DNA of 5,008 bases from CAZFAT01 sp964517075 (GTDB taxonomy: Bacteria > Acidobacteriota > Vicinamibacteria > Vicinamibacterales > SCN-69-37): assembly GCA_964517075.1 (NCBI GenBank), contig CAZFAT010000083.1:1-5008 (forward strand). Direction: 5' to 3'. The translations under genes were made by a program, and so were the position numbers. The notes below the pieces were generated by a model, which saw nothing but the letters and a program-made list of their open reading frames with translations, did not search any database and was not told the origin of the DNA. Shown here piece by piece: positions 1-5,008 of this stretch. Position 1 is the stretch's first letter, and the number at the start of each line of letters is the position of its first letter.

Positions 1-387
1 GTCGGCGGTCGTCTGGGCCTCCTGCACCGGCCAGAACGAGTCACGATTCACCCACTGGTCCTGCACGGTCTTGCCAGCAATCAGGACCTGGTGCCAGGCC
101 GTGAAGATCCCGCGGTGATGGATGTGGTCAGCCGGAAAGTCCTCAGTGATCACGCGGCCGTCGAGGTCGTGGAGCGGATGAAAGTAGTTCGACCGGGCGG
201 CCGTGCCGTCAGGCATGGCCTTCCGTTCCTGCTGATAGAACATGACCTTCGTGTCGCCCTCGGTGAACCAGTAGCCTTGCGGGTCCTTGACAATACGCAC
301 CGGCGCCTGCATGTCGACGGCCGCAACGAGCGCCGTTGCCGCGAGCAGTCCAGCTCCTGCCAGGACGACCAGCCGCGTGCGAGTCAT
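1..387 (-). CDS. DUF6807 ('PmoA') family protein, exported, partial (C-terminus off the left edge)
   Basis: The first 129 codons are present and the frame is still open at base 1. The ATG (385-387) follows a good Shine-Dalgarno, GGAGGG (392-397), about 4-5 nt upstream. Residues 1-5 (MTRTR) are basic and 6-23 are hydrophobic and Ala/Leu-rich, giving a Sec-type signal peptide with likely cleavage near Ala22-Ala23; the protein probably acts in the periplasm or outside. The diagnostic part is residues 65-101: R-S-N-Y-F-H-P-L-H followed by T-E-D-F-P-x-D-H-x-H-H-R-G-I and W-H-Q. This Asn/His-rich core is typical of DUF6807, formerly named PmoA. The old name 'methane oxygenase' is misleading, because this is not the membrane methane monooxygenase subunit. 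From knowledge of the family, members often sit in carbohydrate-utilisation loci; the activity is unknown to me. It is the last visible gene of the minus-strand cluster, 46 nt after the aldolase gene. The family call is fairly secure; function is open. Confidence 0.85.
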   Translation of the reverse strand, partial: MTRTRLVVLAGAGLLAATALVAAVDMQAPVRIVKDPQGYWFTEGDTKVMFYQQERKAMPDGTAARSNYFHPLHDLDGRVITEDFPADHIHHRGIFTAWHQVLIAGKTVQDQWVNRDSFWPVQEAQTTAD

Positions 388-391
388 GCTG

Positions 392-397
392 CCCTCC
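392..397 (-). promoter_or_regulatory. Ribosome binding site of the DUF6807 gene
   Basis: GGAGGG on the minus strand lies 4 nt before the ATG at 385-387. It fixes the start and makes the signal peptide begin at the first residue. Confidence 0.6.
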
Positions 398-417
398 ATT
401 GGGATATCGGTAGGCGA

Positions 418-423
418 AGTATA
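418..423 (-). promoter_or_regulatory. Possible -10 box for the DUF6807 gene
   Basis: In the 46-nt gap between the aldolase stop (434) and the DUF6807 start (387), the minus strand reads TATACT, a five-of-six match to the sigma-70 -10 consensus in otherwise GC-rich DNA. It would start transcription about 20-25 nt before the ATG. At 17-nt spacing the -35 position reads CTGGCT, a poor match lying inside the aldolase gene. This may be a weak internal promoter or chance. Confidence 0.25.
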
Positions 424-433
424 GTGCAGCGCC

Positions 434-1516
434 CTAGCTGAGCCAGCGGTCCAGGTGTGCCGCCACGAACGCGTCGTCCGAGAGGTTCGCGTAGCGCGCA
501 AGCACGCGGTCGATCTCCTCCATCTGCCCCGGACTCAGCTCCTCATGGGGATCGAGACACCAGCGGCCCGCGAGCAGGCCCTGGCGTCGGAGCACCTCGT
601 GAATGCCCGGAATGCATCCGGCGAACCCGTGGGCAGGGTCGAACAGCGCCCGATTCACGTCAGTCAGGGCGGCGCCGACACCGAGCAGATCCAGAGTGGC
701 TGGGTCGCTGCCGCCGGCGGCGGCGACGCGAGCCGCTCGACAGCGATGCAGCACGTGCACGGCGCCGCGCGTCCAGACCGCCCACTGGCCGAGCAGGCCG
801 CCGGCGAAGTGGAGAGGCGGCGCCGCCGCATCGGGACCGGGAAACGGCGTCACGAGGTCCGCCACAATCGCGTCGTCATTGCCGGTGTAGAGCGCGACGT
901 CGCGCCGGCCGCTGTCGCCGACCGCCTGGACGACATCCAGGGTGCGGTACCGATCGAAGGGCGCGACCTTGATGGCGACGACATTCTCGATCTCGAGGAA
1001 CGCGCGCCAGAACGCGCGGTCGAGCACGCGGCCCCCCACCGCGGGCTGAAGATAGAACCCGAACACCGGCAGCACCGCGGCCAGTTGGCGACAGTGCGCG
1101 ACGAGTTGCGCGTTGTCCGCATCGCGGAGCGCCGCGAGGCTGACGAGGATCGCGTCGTAGCCGAGTGCGGCCGCCAGTTCGGCTTCGGCCAAGGCCTGCG
1201 GGGTGGGCCCCACGACGCCGGCGACCATGACGGGCCGGCGACGATCGGCCTGCTGCCAGTCACGCATCGTGCGAACCGCCAGATCGAGCACGGGGCGCAG
1301 GAGACCGACCGCGGGATCGCGGATCGCGAACTGCGTCGTGTGAACGCCCACGGCAAGGCCGCCCGCGCCGGCGTCGCAGTAGTAGCGGGTCAGGGCGGCC
1401 TGCCGCCGTTCGTCGAGCGCGCGCGCCGACGTCAGCGCCAGCGGATGCGCGGGGATGACGAGGCCCTCATCCAGCCGCTCGCGCAGGGCGGTGAGGTCGG
1501 CGCTAGAACCGGCCAT
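434..1516 (-). CDS. Dihydrodipicolinate synthase / N-acetylneuraminate lyase family protein (class I aldolase)
   Basis: A 360-residue TIM-barrel class I aldolase of the DapA/NanA superfamily, whose members form a Schiff base between a Lys and a 2-oxo acid and catalyse aldol cleavage or condensation. Recognisable positions are Thr60-Thr61 in G-V-H-T-T-Q (the place of the usual GTTGE), Tyr155 in F-Y-L-Q-P-A-V-G-G, the Schiff-base Lys183 in V-A-I-K-V-A-P-F, and G-N-D-D at 212-215 (the GxD position on the late barrel strand). Family members are usually about 290-310 residues, so this one is longer, mostly at the C-terminus. The Arg of true DapA (YNVPxR) is replaced by a P-A-V-G-G loop, arguing against lysine biosynthesis and for a catabolic 2-keto acid lyase. 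The ATG (1514-1516) overlaps the end of the SDR gene by 14 nt and is preceded by GAGGTGA (1520-1526), so translation is probably coupled. The fold and Lys are secure; the substrate is unknown. Confidence 0.88.
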   Translation of the reverse strand: MAGSSADLTALRERLDEGLVIPAHPLALTSARALDERRQAALTRYYCDAGAGGLAVGVHTTQFAIRDPAVGLLRPVLDLAVRTMRDWQQADRRRPVMVAGVVGPTPQALAEAELAAALGYDAILVSLAALRDADNAQLVAHCRQLAAVLPVFGFYLQPAVGGRVLDRAFWRAFLEIENVVAIKVAPFDRYRTLDVVQAVGDSGRRDVALYTGNDDAIVADLVTPFPGPDAAAPPLHFAGGLLGQWAVWTRGAVHVLHRCRAARVAAAGGSDPATLDLLGVGAALTDVNRALFDPAHGFAGCIPGIHEVLRRQGLLAGRWCLDPHEELSPGQMEEIDRVLARYANLSDDAFVAAHLDRWLS

Positions 1517-2537
1517 CGGTCACCTCGAAGTGCGTGGGCTTGTTCAGTGACGAGCCGCCCGTCCAGACCCAGTGGGCGACCCATCGCTGCAACACGTCGA
1601 GGGACACCAGTGGCGCGCCCAGGCGCTGGTGACACAGGCTGGCATCGCTCAGCAGCGCCAGCGGGCCTTCCTTGTTCACGAAGACGGGCGCGCGGCCGAA
1701 GATCGCGCCGAACCATTCGGCGGTCTCGCGGACGCTGATCCGATCCGGTCCGGTGACGTTGAGCACGGCCGGCGGCGAGTCGCACAGTTCGAGGCCCCTG
1801 AGCGCGTAGCTGTTCGCGTCGCCCTGCCAGATCGCGTTGAAGTAGCCCATGGTGAGGTCGATGGTCTGGCCGGCGAATACCCTCCGGGCGATGTCGACGA
1901 GCGTGCCGTACCGCAGGTCGACGGCGTAGTTCAGCCGGAAAATCAATGCGCGCAGGCCCCGCTCGCGCGAGATGAACTCGATCACCCGTTCGCGGCCCAG
2001 GCACGACTGCGCGTACTCCCCGGTCGGCGCTGGCCACTCGTCCTCCGTGGCGCCCTGGCCATGGGCGGGCATCAGCGGATAGACGTTGCCGGTCGAGAAG
2101 ACCACCAGCCGCGAGGTCGCCAGGTGCTCGGCGACATGGGCCGGCACCAGCGTGTTCGTGGCCCAGGTGATATCGGTCCGATCGGTCGTGCCGAACTTGC
2201 GGCCGGCAAGAAAGAGGACATTCGGGACGCGTGGCAGCCCCGCGATCGCCGCGGGGTCCAGCAGATCGACGGGCAGCGTCTCGATTCCGTCCCCCTGGAG
2301 GGCGTGACGGGCCGCGGCCGACGAGAACCGCGACGCGGCCATGACGCGCACCGGGTGGCCGGACTCCCGCACAGCCCGATGCACGCGCCGGGCGAGTGAC
2401 GGGCCCATCTTGCCGCCCGCCCCGACGATCAGCACGTCTCCACCCAGCCGCGACGCGCAGGCGATGTCCGCCTCGGAGGGCTGGGTGAGCACCTCCTCCA
2501 GTTCGGCCTCGGTATGAATGCGCTCAGGTAAGTTCAT
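1503..2537 (-). CDS. NAD(P)-dependent epimerase/dehydratase family protein (extended SDR), catalytic Lys absent
   Basis: A 344-residue cytoplasmic Rossmann-fold protein. After about 33 lead residues comes the dinucleotide motif V-L-I-V-G-A-G-G-K-M-G (GxxGxxG at 39-45). The later landmarks are L-F-L-A-G at 108-112, F-S-T-G-N-V-Y-P at 147-154 (the Ser/Thr site) and Tyr175 in G-E-Y-A-Q-S-C-L-G-R-E. The normal Y-x3-K has Cys179 in place of Lys, so standard epimerase or dehydratase chemistry is doubtful. L-N-V-T-G-P at 259-264 is a typical late SDR segment. I chose the ATG at 2535-2537, which leaves a 35-nt gap after the amidohydrolase stop and puts only a weak GGA 8 nt upstream. An ATG at 2606 would add 23 poorly protein-like residues and overlap the upstream gene. 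The gene's end overlaps the aldolase start, so the two products probably act in one pathway, the SDR possibly oxidising or reducing a sugar before cleavage. That is inference. Confidence 0.85.
   Translation of the reverse strand: MNLPERIHTEAELEEVLTQPSEADIACASRLGGDVLIVGAGGKMGPSLARRVHRAVRESGHPVRVMAASRFSSAAARHALQGDGIETLPVDLLDPAAIAGLPRVPNVLFLAGRKFGTTDRTDITWATNTLVPAHVAEHLATSRLVVFSTGNVYPLMPAHGQGATEDEWPAPTGEYAQSCLGRERVIEFISRERGLRALIFRLNYAVDLRYGTLVDIARRVFAGQTIDLTMGYFNAIWQGDANSYALRGLELCDSPPAVLNVTGPDRISVRETAEWFGAIFGRAPVFVNKEGPLALLSDASLCHQRLGAPLVSLDVLQRWVAHWVWTGGSSLNKPTHFEVTDGRF
1520..1526 (-). promoter_or_regulatory. Ribosome binding site of the aldolase gene, inside the end of the SDR gene
   Basis: GAGGTGA on the minus strand is formed by the SDR codons for Glu-Val and the start of Thr, just before that gene's TAG stop. 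The GAGG core is 6 nt from the aldolase ATG. A strong site inside the upstream gene supports coupled translation. Confidence 0.6.
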
Positions 2538-2572
2538 CGTTGATTCCGTACGTGATGGTGTCGTCCGGCCGG

Positions 2573-3877
2573 TCAATACCGCCGATACTGGTCGAGGTCC
2601 ACCCATCGGCCATTGATCATCACCCGCTCGACCGAGCGAATGGCCGAAATGTCGGCGGCCGGGTTGCCGCCGAGCACTACGAGGTCGGCAAGAAAGCCCG
2701 ACCGCAGGCGGCCAAGGTCGTCGGATCGGTACAGGAAGGCCGCCGCCGTGGCGGTGGCGGCGGTGATCGCCTCGAGCGGCGTGAAACCGCTCGCGACCAG
2801 CAGTTCAAGTTCGCGCCATGGTGCCTCGCCGCGGCCGGCGAACGGTACGTCGGTATGGCCGCCCATGACGACACGAGCGCCTTCCAGGGCCGCGCGTCGT
2901 GTCGCCTGCTGCATCTTCCCGAAGCCGTCGGCCATCACCGGAACGAAGTCGGGAGCCGTGCCGGCGGGCGGGCGGTCGGCCCGGCGCTCGAAGACCGCAA
3001 GCGTCGCGTCGAGCCACGGCCGGCGCTCGCGGAGCACCGCATAGAGCGCCTGTGCCTCCGGGCCCTCGAGATCCACCGACGCGAACAGCCGGTAACGTCC
3101 GTCGCGACGGGCCTCGCTGTTCTTGAGCACGGCCTGTCGGTACACTTCAGCCTGCCGGCGCGGGGCGAGGCTGACGCCGAGCGACGTGATGTGCTCCAGC
3201 CCGTGGAGTCCGGCTTCGATCAACTCGCGGGCATTCAGGACTTCGAGGTGCGCCGTGCACGGAACCCGGTGGAGGTTGCAGACCCCGATCACCGCCCTCG
3301 CGCTGTCGAACGGCAATTTGAAGTAGATCTTGAGCGCCTCGGCGCCTTCGGAGATGTTCACCTCCGCCGCGCGACGGGCTTCTTCGGGGTCACGCGCGAC
3401 CACCGAATCGGCCGGATAGGCGGGATTCTCGCCGTCGATGTGTGGGCCCGTGGTGACAATGCGCGGGCCGGGCAACCGATCGGCCGCGATCATCCGGCGC
3501 AGCTCGTCGAAGTTCCCGTTCCACTGGCCCGGATCGCGGAACGCCGTGACCCCATGACTGAGCTGTCGGAGCGCCAGCTTCGGATCCCGCTCGATGTGGA
3601 AATGCGAATCGATCAGGCCCGGCACGACCGTTCGGCCCGACAGATCGATCGACTCGACGCCGGCCGGCACCGGCACGCGGGCGGTCGGGCCAATTCCCGA
3701 AATCCGGCCGCCGGCAATCACGATCCGGGCATCCTCGACTGGCGGTGCGCCGGAGCCGTCGATGATCCGCACATGGTCGAGGACCAGCGACGGCGTCTGC
3801 GGCGTCCGCGCGCTGGCCACCGCCAGGGCGAGACTGACACCGACGCCGAGCCGCCCGATCCTTCTCAGTGTGCGCAT
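2573..3877 (-). CDS. Exported amidohydrolase family protein (imidazolonepropionase/prolidase-like metal-dependent hydrolase)
   Basis: A 434-residue enzyme of the amidohydrolase superfamily, a metal-dependent TIM barrel flanked by a beta-sandwich. Residues 1-23 (basic M-R-T-L-R-R-I-G-R, then a Leu/Val/Ala-rich stretch ending A-S-A) look like a Sec signal peptide, so it probably works in the periplasm or outside. Metal ligands are visible in order: H92-x-H94 in I-D-S-H-F-H, Lys183 in A-L-K-I-Y-F (the likely carboxylated bridging Lys), His210 in T-A-H-L-E, His229 in G-L-E-H-I, and Asp343 in G-G-H-T-D. The C-terminal A-D-L-V-V-L-G-G-N-P and V-M-I-N-G-R-W-V segments complete the sandwich domain. 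The set is complete, so it should be active; relatives hydrolyse dipeptides, imidazolonepropionate or other amides, and the substrate here is unknown. The ATG at 3875-3877 has GAGGAG just upstream and begins the signal peptide. A TTG at 3934 would bury the signal behind 19 residues. It starts 28 nt after the acetyltransferase stop. Confidence 0.9.
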   Translation of the reverse strand: MRTLRRIGRLGVGVSLALAVASARTPQTPSLVLDHVRIIDGSGAPPVEDARIVIAGGRISGIGPTARVPVPAGVESIDLSGRTVVPGLIDSHFHIERDPKLALRQLSHGVTAFRDPGQWNGNFDELRRMIAADRLPGPRIVTTGPHIDGENPAYPADSVVARDPEEARRAAEVNISEGAEALKIYFKLPFDSARAVIGVCNLHRVPCTAHLEVLNARELIEAGLHGLEHITSLGVSLAPRRQAEVYRQAVLKNSEARRDGRYRLFASVDLEGPEAQALYAVLRERRPWLDATLAVFERRADRPPAGTAPDFVPVMADGFGKMQQATRRAALEGARVVMGGHTDVPFAGRGEAPWRELELLVASGFTPLEAITAATATAAAFLYRSDDLGRLRSGFLADLVVLGGNPAADISAIRSVERVMINGRWVDLDQYRRY

Positions 3878-3880
3878 CGA

Positions 3881-3886
3881 CTCCTC
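3881..3886 (-). promoter_or_regulatory. Ribosome binding site of the amidohydrolase gene
   Basis: GAGGAG on the minus strand; its GAGG core is 5 nt from the ATG at 3875-3877. It decides for this ATG over the in-frame TTG at 3934 and so for a protein that begins with its signal peptide. Confidence 0.55.
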
Positions 3887-3905
3887 GGCGGCGGCACGCG
3901 ATGGC

Positions 3906-4805
3906 TCACCCGAATTCCGGTCCCAGAATCGCAAACTCGGTCAGGACCGGTCCCGATGACGCCGCCGGCGGTCCCGCCGGCGTGCGCTCCAGCCGCATCC
4001 GGAAGAGTGGCCGCTCGTCCGCAAACCCGCGCGTGCGCAGCCAGCCCGCGAACGCCGGGTCGCCTTCAGCGGCATCGATCACGAGCGACCGGGCCGATGC
4101 GGCGCGGTGCGCCGCGCTCACCAGCGCGCGCGCGGCGGAATCATCGTACGCGACGACCGGCCCGATCTGATCGAACAGGCGTCCGCGGCGACCGAGGCAG
4201 TACTGTGGCACCCCGCCGGCGCCAGCCAGCATCCAGCCCGACGAGGGCGCCGCGTCGAGCGCCCATTCCAGCACGGGCCGCCGATCGCCGCCAAAGACGT
4301 CGCGATCCACGGCGGCAATGGCCGGCATGTCGGCGGCGGTCAGCGGACGCAGGGCGCGCGGAGGACGGGCCTGCCCCGCCGCTTCTGCGGCCTCGCGCGC
4401 GCTGGCGGGGGCCACGAGACGGGTCAGGCGAGCTTCGTCCCGGAATCCATAGGACTGATAGAGCGGATAGCCGAGCGGCGTGGCGTCGAGGCGGATGAGC
4501 CGATCCGGCGGAATGGCGGTCACGGCCGCGTCGAGGAGCCGGCGCCCGAGGCCCCGGCCGCGCCACGCCGGATCGACGAGCATCATCGCAATCCAGCCGA
4601 AGCCGCCGTAATCGATGCCGATCGCGGTGCCGACGACGCGGTCGCCGCTCCAGGCCGCGAAGCAGCCGTCGGACGCGCTCGCCAGCAGCATGCGCCAGTC
4701 GTCGATCCGCTGGTTCCAACCCGCGGTCGAGCTCAGGACCAGGGCGTCGTCGAGGTCGTCGCGCGTGAGCCGACGAATCGCGGGCTCGCCGGTGGTGCTC
4801 GTCAA
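3906..4805 (-). CDS. GNAT family N-acetyltransferase with C-terminal YitH-type (Acetyltransf_18) domain
   Basis: A 299-residue cytoplasmic acyl-CoA-dependent acetyltransferase with two GNAT-like halves. The N-terminal domain (about 8-130) has the W-N-Q-R-I-D-D-W segment at 30-37, V-V-G-T-A-I-G at 57-63, and motif A, L-V-D-P-A-W-R-G-R-G-L-G at 76-87, where RGRGLG is the CoA pyrophosphate-binding loop. L-D-A-T-P followed by Y-x-S-Y-G-F (106-121) is motif B. Residues about 150-272 (starting L-R-P-L-T-A-A-D-M) match the second domain seen in YitH-like proteins, which lacks its own CoA loop. The start is TTG (4803-4805): an in-frame TGA lies 21 nt upstream with no ATG or GTG between, GGAG sits 5 nt before the TTG, and the next in-frame ATG is Met39, inside the fold. 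The TTG overlaps the TGA of the short upstream frame (TTGA). The acceptor substrate is unknown. It may be in the transcript without sharing the pathway. Confidence 0.88.
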   Translation of the reverse strand: MTSTTGEPAIRRLTRDDLDDALVLSSTAGWNQRIDDWRMLLASASDGCFAAWSGDRVVGTAIGIDYGGFGWIAMMLVDPAWRGRGLGRRLLDAAVTAIPPDRLIRLDATPLGYPLYQSYGFRDEARLTRLVAPASAREAAEAAGQARPPRALRPLTAADMPAIAAVDRDVFGGDRRPVLEWALDAAPSSGWMLAGAGGVPQYCLGRRGRLFDQIGPVVAYDDSAARALVSAAHRAASARSLVIDAAEGDPAFAGWLRTRGFADERPLFRMRLERTPAGPPAASSGPVLTEFAILGPEFG

Positions 4806-4927
4806 CGGAGCTCCGCCTCGTACTCACGAAAGTAGGACGAGTAGTAGCTGTACAGCCGCTTCGCCTGCATGGCCCGTGTGGGCTCGGCGGCGAGGTCGGC
4901 CTTGACCATCTCCTCCCACCGGCGCAC
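4802..4927 (-). CDS. Short unrecognised reading frame, possibly a gene remnant, coupled to the acetyltransferase
   Basis: I do not recognise this frame. From a GTG at 4925-4927 it encodes 41 residues, V-R-R-W-E-E-M-V-K-A-D-L through K-R-L-Y-S-Y-Y-S-S-Y-F and E-Y-E-A-E-L-R. It is charged, aromatic-rich, probably helical and without a signal or membrane segment. Codons are strongly G/C-ending, like the neighbouring genes, and the TGA (4802-4804) overlaps the acetyltransferase TTG by the four bases TTGA, the usual form of translational coupling. Both points suggest real coding sequence. Against that, start signals are weak: the GTG has only AGAG about 8 nt away, and an in-frame ATG at 4907-4909 (35 residues) has AGGAG abutting it, too close to work well. 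The frame stays open rightward through the tRNA, which cannot be part of it. It reads like the C-terminus of a larger protein, so a remnant left beside the tRNA by integration or rearrangement is a fair alternative to a tiny gene. Confidence 0.4.
   Translation of the reverse strand: MRRWEEMVKADLAAEPTRAMQAKRLYSYYSSYFREYEAELR
4807..4815 (-). promoter_or_regulatory. Ribosome binding site deciding the acetyltransferase TTG start
   Basis: The minus strand reads CGGAG then CTCCG then TTG, placing GGAG (4811-4814) 5 nt before the TTG. With the in-frame stop just upstream, this supports the unusual start codon. Confidence 0.5.
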
Positions 4928-4979
4928 GAGGCGTACTCTACACGGACCGGCCGGCCTCGATGGGCCATGGAGAAGGGCA

Positions 4980-5008
4980 TGGTGCGCCCGGGCCGATTTG
5001 AACGGCCG
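4980..5008 (-). tRNA. 3' end of a tRNA gene with encoded CCA (partial; possibly tRNA-Arg)
   Basis: Read on the minus strand from 5008, the bases fit tRNA positions 48-76 with no mismatch. C48 is at 5008. The T stem GGCCG (5003-5007) pairs fully with CGGCC (4991-4995) around the seven-base loop TTCAAAT (4996-5002), which has the invariant T54-T55-C56 and A58. Then come the acceptor 3' strand CGGGCGC (4984-4990), discriminator A73 (4983) and genomically encoded CCA (4980-4982). The 5' half, D arm and anticodon lie beyond the edge. The acceptor predicts a 5' end GCGCCCG, common in bacterial tRNA-Arg; tRNA-Leu also carries A73 and cannot be excluded. It points the same way as the protein genes, and about 50 nt separate it from the next possible start codon. 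Identity is inference; the tRNA call itself is strong. Confidence 0.85.

Noticed and set aside
91..441. A 116-codon plus-strand frame near the left edge
   Set aside because: The minus strand here encodes the DUF6807 signal peptide and His-rich core with a strong ribosome binding site; the plus frame is its shadow.
455..1738. A 427-codon open frame on the plus strand
   Set aside because: It lies opposite the aldolase gene and the end of the SDR gene. The low-complexity, Arg-rich translation has no family signature and no convincing start.
2538..2606. ATG at 2606 for a longer SDR protein
   Set aside because: The added 23 residues are not protein-like and would overlap the amidohydrolase C-terminus by 34 nt. 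The ATG at 2537 fits the gene spacing better.
3878..3934. TTG start at 3934 for a longer amidohydrolase
   Set aside because: It would overlap the end of the acetyltransferase gene and place 19 polar residues before the signal peptide. The ATG at 3877 has its own ribosome binding site.
3963..3982. Inverted repeat with 7-bp arms (CGCCGGC and GCCGGCG) and a 6-nt loop, considered as a terminator
   Set aside because: It lies inside the acetyltransferase coding sequence, encodes a Pro/Ala/Gly-rich tail, and has no following T-run. GC-rich codons explain it.
2540..4498. A 652-codon open frame on the plus strand
   Set aside because: It is antisense to the amidohydrolase and acetyltransferase genes, which carry full family motifs. 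The plus-strand translation is Arg/Pro/Gly-rich without recognisable motifs, as expected opposite high-GC genes.
4847..4856. Perfect 10-nt palindrome GCTGTACAGC, considered as an operator
   Set aside because: It is a single short palindrome inside the short coding-like frame, with no second copy or promoter beside it. Chance is sufficient.
4141..4980. A 279-codon minus-strand frame starting with the ATG at the tRNA CCA
   Set aside because: It runs out of frame through the acetyltransferase gene, its start overlaps the tRNA 3' end, and the translation is Arg/Ser/Pro-rich filler.

Overview
The window is high-GC bacterial DNA in which every gene I can support lies on the minus strand, so it reads from right to left. 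High GC, mostly G/C third codon positions, Shine-Dalgarno-led starts and abundant exported amidohydrolases would fit a soil-type Acidobacteriota (Vicinamibacteria-like) or a similar deep-branching lineage. That placement is an impression from gene content, not a measurement.

Layout, in transcription order. (1) At the right edge (4980-5008) is the 3' end of a tRNA gene, with T arm, acceptor 3' strand and an encoded CCA; the rest lies outside the window. (2) A short unrecognised reading frame (about 4802-4927) has the look of a protein C-terminus. Its TGA overlaps the TTG start of the next gene. (3) A two-domain GNAT acetyltransferase (3906-4805). (4) An exported metal-dependent amidohydrolase (2573-3877). 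(5) An extended-SDR, NAD-dependent epimerase/dehydratase-like protein (1503-2537) whose usual catalytic Lys is replaced by Cys. (6) A dihydrodipicolinate synthase/N-acetylneuraminate lyase-type Schiff-base aldolase (434-1516), overlapping the previous gene by 14 nt. (7) The N-terminal part of an exported DUF6807 protein (the family mislabelled 'methane oxygenase PmoA'), which runs off the left edge (1-387).

Gene gaps are -4, 28, 35, -14 and 46 nt, so genes 2-7 probably form one transcription unit. A possible internal -10 box precedes the last gene. The SDR, aldolase and exported DUF6807 protein resemble a carbohydrate or sugar-acid catabolic module, in which an exported protein handles the substrate and a cytoplasmic oxidoreductase and lyase process the product. 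The substrate cannot be read from the sequence. The GNAT enzyme and amidohydrolase are generic families and may simply share the transcript.

No gene-free stretch exceeds 300 bases. I see no CRISPR array, insertion sequence, riboswitch or convincing terminator. I did not find strong evidence of an undescribed system. The points most worth a second look are the Lys-less SDR paired with the aldolase, the tRNA-adjacent short frame with its TTGA coupling, and the undefined substrate of the cluster.
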